Source: Dysidea avara
Lineage: Eukaryota; Porifera; Demospongiae; Dictyoceratida; Dysideidae
NCBI RefSeq assembly: GCF_963678975.1
Contig: NC_089285.1
Span: forward strand, 8,604,694-8,668,693
Direction of reading: 5' to 3'
Length of the DNA stretch: 64,000 bases
Shown: positions 54,480-64,000 of the stretch, piece by piece
How the letters are laid out: the number at the start of each line of letters is the position of its first letter
Position numbering within the stretch: the stretch's first letter is position 1
Translations under genes and position numbers: made by a program
Notes under the pieces: generated by a model
The model's database searches: none
Told to the model about the DNA's origin: nothing
The model's input: only the letters and a program-made list of their open reading frames with translations

Positions 54480-54671
54480 TCTTTTCTTCTTGTTAACTTC
54501 TAGGTTTGCACCAAGGAAGACCAACATGTTAACATTCTCCGGTAGTAGACAGGCTCTTTTTTCATTTACTACATGTCCAGCCACACTAAATACATGCTCT
54601 GATGGCACTGAGGTTGCTGGAATACATAAAAGTTTCTGGTTAACTGTGTTAACCGTGTCTCTCCACCACAT
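54480..54671 (-). pseudogene. hAT transposase C-terminal dimerisation domain fragment
   Basis: The minus strand reads WWRDTVNTVNQKLLCIPATS, SVPSEHVFSVAGHVVNEKRA, LLPENVNMLVFLGANL. This is the classic hATC block (W..., IPATSVPSERxFS..G, +R..L.P..V..L.FL..N), with the usual ER as EH. Downstream on the same strand (54266-54360) the sequence GCCTGTGCGATAATG...CTCGATAAACGATATTATC resembles a hAT terminal region, so this is the 3' end of an element whose rest is lost. Confidence 0.75.
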
Positions 54672-57250
54672 AGAGGGTTACCCACTGTACTAGGAATGCT
54701 CGTTTAGGCGATTGAGGAACTTTGGTTTAAAAACTCCCAGTGCGAGACTGAGAGACGCTTCAAGCTGCGCATGTGCACATGTGTTGTACTATTTTAATTT
54801 AGATGAACATACGAAAACAGATCTAGACTGCAGGATTAGGTGTCCTAAACACCTTCAATGTTTGTGCCTTAAAGCCTTATTAAATAACATATAAATTAAG
54901 CATAAAATGATGACTGGCTATATAACATAATGTTACAACATCACTCACTGTTTTTTTTGAATCAATCAGTCGTATGCAATCTCGCAGAAATCAAATGGTC
55001 TTATTAAATAATCAGTCCATTTCAGAACATTGTATCGGAGCACTACAAGGATGGAACAATGATTTCACTACATTTGGACAATTGTAATCTACAACACTCA
55101 CTTGATACCGGCATCGGGTGGGTAAAATATACCCATTTCTATTATCATGGTAAACCATATAGCTACGTACAGTACACAGGTCATAAACAGATACCTGTAG
55201 CAGCTTCTGCTGAAACAAGATTGTCATCAGCTGGAGTAAGACTATATAAAGAAAAACAACATTCACTTATTGGCTAGATTTGAATGTTAGTGGCTATACT
55301 GAATTTGTATAGAACAAAAATACCTTAACAAATAGCATTAATCCTTGATTTTAGCACAAAATTATTATCAATACATGCTACACTCTAGTTGCATATACAT
55401 TTAACCGTCTCTTGCATTCCAAACCATCGGTATACAATCATGTGATCCAGCTTACTTGATATCTTGGCTCCGAGCTTGGCTCAGGTAGTCCTGGTTGGAG
55501 CTGTACTTCTGGCAGTAGCAGATGCAGGAACCCATTTTGATTATTACTTATTAACATGTGGCAATCAGCACTCAGCATTTGTGGGAACATTTGTGGGGTG
55601 TTAATCTCTTCCCCCATACACCACTAGGGTAGTCTATTATAGACTATCAAGACGTCCGTGCACAGTATTCATAGCTAACAGAAACCTGCAAACCAGACAA
55701 TGCATACCGTTCCAGTAATGCTAGCCATGCCTTAGAACCCACATTGTGATTACATTGTATTTGTAGTCTCCAGAATTAGTATTTGAATCACTATCCCATA
55801 TACACTTGGCTTAATGTGGGTAACCTGCGAATCGTGTAATGATGTGTTGGCTTATTGCCTTATGTGCATTTATACCATATCACTTTAAGTAGGCATTCCA
55901 GTCCGATTTGTAAATTTTAAAGAATTGAACTTTTTATGGTGATGCTTAATAGATAGAGTATTGCTTGCCAAACTCAGAAATATACAGTTTGTTGGGTTTC
56001 AATTAACTACTTTGGTATACACAGTGCTTTAAAACACGAAAAATGTGGTTGTTGTTTTTTTCTCCTGCACTCCCCATACATTTTAAAGGCAAAAATGGCA
56101 CAATTGAATCAAGGAGCCATCTAGCAATGTGGACTATCGTGAAACTGCAGTTGCAATCCCATAGCGATTTCCATCCTCAATGGAGCTCGGACTACGGAGC
56201 AATCACAAGTTAAATGTGAGTTGTTGTTTTGTGCCAGGGTTCTATTGGGGAATATACACTGATTTTTTTTTATTTGAAAAAAATATCTCGGATACTGGAA
56301 TGCCTACTTTAAGATATTTAACTCAAATATTTTGCTCAGGTCCCTATGCTGATGGTACAGGTCAATTGTTCTGCCTTTTGAGAACACATTATCTGGTATA
56401 TTTGTTACTTAATAAAAAAATATGCCACTAAAAGTGGCAGAAAATGTAATATTTTAATTAGGATGAATTGTCATTACATTGTCTCTTTTTGCTTGACTGT
56501 AACTCTTTAAGGAGCCAGTGTTTTTTGATTTTATGTCCATAGAAATCCACTTTGTGAAATGGTTGCAGTCTGAGTAGCTTAATCATTGAGATGTCTGTGG
56601 TGTAGTATGGCTAGCTATCCACTCATTGTGAAAACTTAACTTAACTGATGTATGCATGTGTGTGAGTATATACATGTGTATAGATAAAGTTTTATTTTTC
56701 TAAAACCTTTTGATCAGTGTTGATAATTGGGGTAACTGTCTCATGTCTCATTTTGGAGCTATGTAATTTGGGAAGTATAGTCTTAGATGGGTTGCAATAT
56801 ATATATATATATATATATATTTTGTAACAGGAGGATTTGACTGCGTTGAACCATCTGAGTATTGTAGCAGTGTTTCAGTCTTGTATTTTTCAGCAGTGAT
56901 TGAAGGATTCAAGGATTCAAGATAATGTATTGTGTGTACACATTAGCTAGCACAGTATATGTATATGCATCCATATGGGGTTGCACATGTGTTACACTTT
57001 ATTAATACTTTAGGATGTGCCTCTATTGGACATAAGTCAAGCATATATATTTTATAAGCAACTAAATATCTAAATACAGATTCACACCCTTGTGAACACA
57101 TAGGTATGTTTGTATGCACAAATTAATCAATGACCACAGTATTCATGTGTCTATAGATCTATTCCATTACTAAATTTAATATAAAACGTAGGAATGAATG
57201 ACGCATGTACAATTCAAATAATGATATGTATATATTATGTATGTAGTACT
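54672..57250. other. No gene seen; small repeats
   Basis: Contains a partial SINE tail (54825-54890), an imperfect inverted pair (TTTAAGTAGGCATTCCAGT at about 55884 and ACTGGAATGCCTACTTTAA at about 56295, a possible 430-bp MITE) and an (AT)12 run at 56797-56820. Open frames of 72-84 codons show no motif. Confidence 0.45.
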
Positions 57251-57257
57251 GTAATAA

Positions 57258-60147
57258 TCATGGAAGATAATTAATTTTTCCACAAGTCTGCTGAGCATTG
57301 TCTTCTTTTTTATACTGAGACAATTTACAATTCACTTGGGAATGTGTCTTGTTCGATAGAACAACATTGATTCCATCCCGTTCAATGATTTGTTGAATGG
57401 ACTTATACAATTCTAATATATCTTGGGCATTCAATTCTTTATTAGTTTTTCTTAAAGCGTCAACCGAAGCCACAAATATGTAATGTTCGTGTTTTGTCCA
57501 AAGTCCACTGATAGTCTGTTCATTCTGATTTTTCATGAACTTCCAACCTTCTTGTTTGATAAATTCTTGTTCTACATGTCTTGGTCTTTTTCTTCTTTTT
57601 TCACTTAATTGTACATCTTTATCGGGTTTAATAGTATCGTTTCCATTGCCACAATTTAAACATTTACAGTTCTCTGTGCATGACAACTTGGCCTTGAGAC
57701 AAGGACATCTTGATGAGTAATGGGTAGAATGTGTACAGTTAGCACGTTCATTATTCATAGCATTTCGGCCACGACCACATCTACATTTATTCATTTGCAC
57801 ACTTGCATGGTCATGGGAAGCTTGTAAATCTATCAGTTTCACTGTTATCATCCATTAGTTTCACAGCTAGACAATAGTGTCCACTACTTTCATGATTGTA
57901 TGCCAAACATATTGGATCCTTGGAAGAAATGGCACATTGTGGGTTGATCGTAAGATAGGGCCAACTTGGTATTGAAGTAAAAACGATTAACTGCAGGTGA
58001 AGTACATTACTGAGCCCCAGTAACATAACATCCCCTAGTTCAGTAGTGTACATGCCACTTACTCTGTATTTGTCAGCCTCTTCCTCAAATTGTTTGCTAT
58101 CCTCTAGAAATGGAATGTATTCTTGATTGGTAATCCATTCATCAACCATTAAATTTCGGATTAAATTTACATCCAGATTGCTATGATTTACTCTAATTGA
58201 ATGCAAATGTTCTATTAGCCATGTGTCTGAATTAGCCTGAAATATATGATTAATATGAAGGATTATAGATGTGAACAGACAGTCACCATTCTTAGGAACC
58301 TCGCAAGTTGTTAACCCAAATGATTGCAATACATTGTTTAATCTGGAATCTCCATGTTCATCTGGTATTACTCCTTCTTGTTGTGATTTCATAGTGATGC
58401 ACTCGTCATGGAAAGGTAATACTCGTGTAACAGGGGCATGGGAATCAGACATGTTGTTCAATACTTCTTCAGAGTGTAATAAGCTAAGTGCAACACTAAA
58501 TATACCATGGCTTCATTCAAGCATTCACTGCTATGGGTGCTTAAATGCTGATCGACTGTTTGCAGAGTATCCCAGGTGTTTCCAAGCGAATGTTTCCCTG
58601 ACTGAGTTACATTGTCAATTGAATACAACCGTCCAGTAGAAATACCAATTCCAAATTTTGAACATTTATATGGGGATAATGTATCAGTTTTTGTGTTAAA
58701 ACTAGACATCAGATACTGTGCTAAACTGGATGTTTCTTTTCCATCACGTCTGCTGTTCCACATGTGAAGAAACACAGCTATCAAGGCCACAGCCACTTCA
58801 ACACCTAGGCGGCTTCCAGAAAATCTTGAATTTAATGACCTGTGTAAATTTTCATTCCTGTTTGTACCAAAATGAGGAGGTATTCCACTTAGACATCCCC
58901 TACTGATGTGAGTTTTAAGGTTATTAATTTCTTTGAGGACTGATCATGTTAATATGGGATTTGAATTATGGTCATATATATTACACCACTTTGACAAATA
59001 CATCTGCAAATTTTTTATCAGTACATCAGGAGATGGTGTCGGCACTTTCCTTATCACACCATTATCACCACATGATCTAAATACTAGGCGAAAATCTTGC
59101 AGGGCTTGATAAAAATAAGGATGTTTTTTTGATATTGCTGTTGATATCCTTCTGACCGCATGAAACAGGTCCAACTTGACAATAACACCACTACCAAGGC
59201 TTCCACTTAACATATTTCTCCACATACAACAGTTATCAATCACAATCATTTTAATATCATTTCTAGATTTTACATCCTCAATGCCATCACGAATCGCAGA
59301 ATATGCAGTCCCCATTGTAAGCTGCCAGTATAGAACTTTGCCATGTACATTTTGCATTATAAAGAGTGAATCATATTGTGGAACCCATTTCCCATTGCGG
59401 TAGATTCCAACATGTGATACCAGTTTGAACGTGTGATCGTAGCTTATCATTTCACCTTGAATTTCAGACATTTGTAAATTCATAAAATCCTTAACTTCAT
59501 TATAGGTTATAACAAATGAATTTATAATGAGGTCATTGCTCAGTGGTATCACAGGGATGTCATTGTTTAATTTGTCTGAATGTTGGTCTTGTGAATGTCT
59601 ATTTAAATCATTTCTAATCCAAGAAGTTTGGTGTGACCATAACAAAAGTTTTGATATATCTGCAAATGAAATACCCAGTGTACAATAACGGAATATTGCA
59701 TACTGTAGTTCACGAGTCACACCAGTTTTGTGTAGAAGGAAAAATGGTATCTTACTTCTGCTTTTAAACTTGAGAAGAAAACGTGGGTCACTTGACGCTA
59801 TTAGATGGCCATTGGGGCATCTATAAATTTTACATATCAGCAACACCAAACCGTCAATGCCGTGAATACGTCTTGGGTTGTATCTCTGTTGTGATCCATC
59901 CTGCCATGTAAGAAACTTCATACGCTGGTAACAATCCAGTTCACTGCAAGGCACTGAATCTTTATAATCAACAAAAATATCTGTAAACTGTGAAATCGGA
60001 TCCCAAATTATTAATCCTGGAATATCACAATCAATGAAGTTGTGATCATCACCCTATCAATAAAAACAAGATCAAATATCATGCACAATTCTATTATACG
60101 CACATACTTCTTACCTGGCTCTGAGGAGGGCTGGTAACACAAGCCAT
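57258..60147 (-). pseudogene. DDE transposase fused to OTU protease and CXC domain, nearly intact
   Basis: The start is at an ATG at 60147 (MACVTSPPQSQ). A 61-bp intron (CAG/GTAAGA ... GATAG/GGT) leads to one frame from 60053 to 58944. The transposase has a Cys-containing N-terminus, Asp in MISYDHTFKLVSHVG, Asp in MIVIDNCCMWRNML with KLDLFHAVRRI, then an in-frame TGA (about 58942) and a continuing GCLSGIPPHFGTNRNENLHR with the Glu. A frameshift near 58500 enters an OTU protease: Cys in PKNGDCLFTSIILHI (about 58285), RNLMVDEWITN, TELGDVMLLGLSNVL, His in SSGHYCLAVKL (about 57880). A second frameshift at 57815-57850 enters a CRC/tesmin-type CXC domain (CRCGRGRN, C...C..C, CTENCKCLNCGN) and a Lys-rich tail ending at 57258. 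One stop and two frameshifts in 960 codons suggest a recent pseudogene or base errors. Confidence 0.75.
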
Positions 60148-62130
60148 TGACTGAAAGTTAGCACTGCTACAACTTTGCAACCAAACTCGGGAAAATTGAC
60201 ACGGATTTATTATATACGGTCCTATGGTGTTATTTTCATGGTGTGCTATGATCAGCTGAACATATCTGCTCCAATAAGTTTTGAAATATACCCCTAACAC
60301 AAGATTGTTGATGCTAGCTAGAATGAGCACAACTGCCAAAGTTAGCATAATGGTAGCAGTACAAAAGATGATAAACCTCACTTCCCCACCTTATGTATAT
60401 ATAGGAAATATTACTGATGACATCAATTGACCAAATCATCTGTATCAATGATGTGTAAATTTAATTTTTTTTTGTCGGAGTAAAGTGTTAATTGTGTAAA
60501 ATATGGTATTAAAAATGATATCACATAGCAACTTATCACTTCAAAGTGCTTGACATTGTGTATGGTATATATATATGTGTGCGTAGCACTGTAGGAGTAT
60601 GAAGGTATTACACACCAAAGTCAGAAAAAGCAGTGCACCGAAAAAGCAGACAACTTTTATATGCCATCATGTCATAATTTCACATTCCCGATCACATATC
60701 TCGCTACCATCGCTTAGCACATCAACATGTACAAATGTTGTAAAATATAGGTTGCTAATCGGAACAGTTAATTTCTAGTTGTATTGGAATTTGTCTATTG
60801 ATGATAGTAGGTGATAGATCCAAAATACTTAACTAAATTAAATGAAAAAGAGGTAAGCTTTAACTTCTACAGAGTAGTTGGATAAGTACCAATGAGTTTG
60901 ACACTAGATGATACTACTCCATGTGTGTTGCGTGTAGAAAATAAAGCCAGGGAACACCAACAGTAGCTGGTGTGCACATATTGATATAATTGGATTTTTT
61001 TTGTGTAATGATATGTACAGTAGATTCAGCAAAGGTCACAGCAATGTGGTCATCTATAGATAGTAAATATGTTCCTCACCATATTGTCAATGTTTTTAGT
61101 GACCTCAGATTGTTTTAATTCACAACAACTTATCACATTCGAAATAGTTTTCCTGAACAGCTGTAAACTACATTATAATTAACACCAATTTAAGCATCTA
61201 TTACACCATTATTGTAATAGGCAATGCAACTATTAGCACTTTAATTCACTGCTCTATAACCCACATAGACATCAGACATCTGAGCACCAGCTGCTCCATC
61301 AAGTGTTAATACTGCATAACAATAATTTGTTATAACCTTCCTTCTTATTAGAGAAATCCTATAAATATAGCAATGGCCATCATATGCAGCTCTAACCCAA
61401 GACATAAACACTAAATTTTTAGTAAGTAACTGTAGTCAATATAATCTACATATGTATGCATATATGTAGCCAATTGAATAGGATATTTAACCACCACTGC
61501 AACTGTTCATTTCAATGTTACTACTGAGCATATACTAAGAGAGACATTATCAACTGAAAGTTACTAGAGTATAGCTTAGTGTTGGATGACTCAGTCTATA
61601 CAGAGTAAAGGTGTAAAGTGTCGCTATACATAGGGTTACTAACATACAGTATATCACCCGTTGTACCATTGACACAAACCCATGTGCATTCCTGGTGAAA
61701 CACTTACACACTACTTTGTCTTTATGATGTATGTGTGTACTTAAACAATAAATGTTAAAAATTAATAATGGATGACGAACATAAATTCCTTTTCTATAAT
61801 ACGTGACAGTAACAGAAAAGTCAAAGATTTGTCCCTTAAAAAAAACGAAAAACTTTAATAATGGTCCAATTTATCATTATCGTCATTTGAAGGTTGCTGC
61901 ATCAATCCATTCTGTGAGAAAACAAAAATGACAAGTAAGAATATGTCGGTTTTGGCACATACAGTGTTATACAATCACAATTGTGTACTATTGCATGTGG
62001 TTTCCTAAACTGTAACAGTAAAGATATTGAGTGTCACATGCTAAAAAAGAGACATGTCATAGTGTGTGTCCTATATCATGGCATATCTTAATTCATGTAT
62101 TAATTGACACCCTGCTTGATAATTGAAGTT
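60148..62130. other. No gene seen
   Basis: AT-rich, non-repetitive to the eye. The first 250 bases contain the promoter side of the OTU transposase gene (a TATATATA run near 60395) and an alternative upstream hydrophobic frame (60381-60148) that I do not think is coding. The right end must hold the promoter of the P-loop gene at 62133. Confidence 0.45.
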
Positions 62131-62132
62131 GT

Positions 62133-63950
62133 ATGACAGTCCTATTCAAGCAGCATCATGATCATCACTACATGAATATGCTAACTCATGTTCCAAAGGG
62201 GTATAAATACACCAAGCCGCATCAGCTGGAGTCACTATTCAAAAACATTAAGCTTGACTGCCGCAGGGTCTATTCAGTTGACAACATAATTCCCTGGTTG
62301 ACCGGTATGAGCAACACTGAAGTAGGGCAAACCCTCAACACCTCTGCAGAGGTTGATTTGGAAAAGCAGGTGCGGTTGTACTAGTTTGTTGCATGATTTA
62401 AGCCATTTGTGCTCTTTCACAGCAGACATTCAAGGTAGATGACGAGACTGTGACATTTGGCACCTTGAATAGCAAGGGTGAATATAAACCAAAGTCCAAC
62501 TTTACCATGAAGTTACAGACGTTTGTGGATGCGGGTGCAAACACTGGCTACTTTGCTACAATCAAGAGAAAGTTGGATGGCCGCACAAGGTAAAGTGTTG
62601 TAGTAAGAGCAGCTGTTTGGAAAAACTAAATGCCACTTGTTTCCGTATCTTGACAGGCTTTGCTATTACACAACGGAAAGTCTGGTGTTCAAGCAACGCT
62701 TTTTGCAAGAGCTAAGAACCACCTTTAAAAGCGGTGGCTTGACCTGTGCAATGTCAGAACGGGAACTGACAGAATTTCACAACTTTTTGGAGAAATCATT
62801 TCCATTTGGTGAAGAACACAGAGCCAAACAAGGGCTGGCGTGTGTCGGGAAACAGCCTGTCAGTTTTGGCGGAGATGCGATATGGGTGCTGAATCCAGAT
62901 GTACACATAGACAGTGCAGGTGTGCGGATACCTGTGTGCGAGTCCAAGTATGCCTGGCAGCCGATCGGGGGTCCAACTATAGAATTAGCTGCTGGTAAAA
63001 ACACAAGCTTGTCACTTCCACTGCATAGCGATATAACCCTACCGCTTGAGTCCCGAAGTGCACTAAAAGAATTGCTACTTTGTATGAAGGGTGTTCTAAA
63101 GCATAATTTTGTGGCAGGTTAGAGAAACATACAGATGCATAGGTCAGCAGTATTACTATTATCATTCTAACAGGAGTGTTATCTGTCGCGGCAGGCATAA
63201 TGGCATTACACTACGACGTGGTCCTGGAGCTCAATGGTTCTTGTCTGATTCCCTTTTTATTCGGCGACACAGAGACTGGTATGTACTGTTGGAATTGTAA
63301 CACAATAAAATACGCCTGTTAATGAAATATCACTTGACAACCATACAGGAAAATCTACTACTATAAAGTGTGCCCTGTCTGTGCTTGGACAGCAAGAGGT
63401 CAGTCACCTAATGAAATCCAAGGGCACATCAGACAGTCTCTGTATGGAGAGGATACAAAAGTCCACAATGCCATTTGTATTGGATGACCCGAAGAGCATG
63501 GAAGACATTGGAGATTTGTTGATACAGTTGTGTAATGGAAAGGTAACAGGGAATCTCAGAACAGGACTCCACAGGCCATGTTCGATTCCACTTTTATGTT
63601 GCAATTTCACAGTGTGCAGCATAAGGAGGTATAGAGTCATCACGATATGTCTGTACTTGAGTTAGAGGCTTTGTATCCACAGGTACAATTCAAGGGCATT
63701 GCTGATCCCTTTTGAAAAGCCAGCTGTGGGGCCAGTGGATGAGAAGGAGACCATGGCATTCAATGACATGGCACAAAATTGCAAACGTGTTTCATCAGCC
63801 GTTGGATGGGCAATTAGCCTAGGAAAACAACTGACTGGAGAAAAAACGTATGTTCAGGGTGATCTATTCAAGAGGATAATGGACAGGCTGTCGGGGGTGG
63901 ATCCCCGGCTGGTTACTGGCTATTCGGTTTGTATCTTTTTTGCAGAAAAG
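62133..63950 (+). CDS. Six-exon P-loop ATPase gene, partial at the window edge
   Basis: Exons with consensus splice sites and open frames: 62133-62369, 62423-62589, 62657-63117, 63174-63278, 63349-63628, 63683-63950 (a donor GTAAGT follows). The N-terminal part has no motif I know. The middle has AIWVLNPDVHIDSAGVRIPV and a YAWQPIGG block. Walker A reads LFGDTETGKSTTIKCALSVL and is split by the 63279-63348 intron (phase 1, inside GK). A Walker B-like MPFVLDDPKS follows, then a conserved NGK...LLIPFEKPA section. The order resembles DUF927-type helicase/primase ATPases of mobile elements and viruses, but an animal gene with six small exons must have been in the genome a long time. No stop or frameshift was found, so it is the best candidate here for a working gene. 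It continues beyond 64000. Confidence 0.65.
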
Positions 63951-64000
63951 GTAAGTAAAGTTTTAAGTTTACAGCCCTACAGTAAAGTTTATATTTAATG

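Noticed and set aside
60148..60381. An upstream hydrophobic N-terminus for the OTU transposase (a signal peptide-like start at 60381)
   Set aside because: A nuclear transposase is unlikely to have a signal peptide; the ATG at 60147 just before the donor site fits better, though not proven.
62133..63950. A bacterial symbiont or viral contig origin for the P-loop gene
   Set aside because: Five introns with consensus splice sites and preserved phases argue for an integrated eukaryotic gene.

Overview
The window is eukaryotic DNA from an invertebrate: AT-rich, with short GT-AG introns (48 bp at 24581-24628, 61 bp at about 60054-60114), no operons, and a very high density of mobile elements. The protein families (BEN-like, Tudor-knot, Ginger, BEL/Pao, Helitron, P-element-like, PIF/Harbinger, hAT) and their resemblance to what I know of sponge and cnidarian genomes suggest an early-branching metazoan, most likely a marine sponge. 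That assignment is inference. Almost nothing here looks like ordinary host genes. The main exceptions are the intact multi-exon P-loop gene at the right edge and perhaps a small membrane protein near 17 kb.

Layout. 1-1.65 kb: weak evidence of a spliced non-coding transcript. 1.65-3.8 kb: GT and ACTTAATTA simple repeats carrying two MITE-like elements. 4.06-15.85 kb: one large Helitron. Its Rep part is broken by stops, frameshifts and a 155-bp foldback, its helicase has lost the centre, and it ends in two tandem ubiquitin-specific-protease (USP) domains. The first lacks its catalytic residues and the second keeps them. Nested in the Helitron are a 3.6-kb two-gene transposon (Tudor-knot protein and a transposase-like protein, convergent; 9.0-12.6 kb) and a 782-bp Mutator-like foldback (13.4-14.2 kb). 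16-31.9 kb: degraded repeats, a second Helitron remnant, SINE copies, PIF/Harbinger and Tc1/IS630-type remnants, minisatellites and hairpins.

31.90-37.54 kb: a complete Ginger-type DNA transposon with termini, a GATC target duplication and a many-exon minus-strand gene coding for a Gypsy-like integrase, a Ulp1-type protease and a PHD finger. 38.6-43.3 kb: remnants of the same two-gene family seen at 9-12.6 kb, again tail to tail, around a decayed BEN-like gene. 43.3-47.4 kb: a BEL/Pao retrotransposon whose middle third is inverted in place and whose reverse-transcriptase core is gone. 47.5-54.7 kb: fragments of several transposases and large palindromes. 57.26-60.15 kb: a nearly intact DDE transposase gene fused to an OTU protease and a Cys-rich CXC domain. 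62.1 kb to the edge: an intact six-exon P-loop ATPase gene.

The common thread is that three unrelated DNA transposons in one 64-kb window (Helitron, Ginger, DDE/OTU element) each carry a ubiquitin- or SUMO-type cysteine protease (USP, Ulp1, OTU). This suggests repeated recruitment of deubiquitinating or deSUMOylating functions. All family names come from reading motifs by eye; no database search was run.
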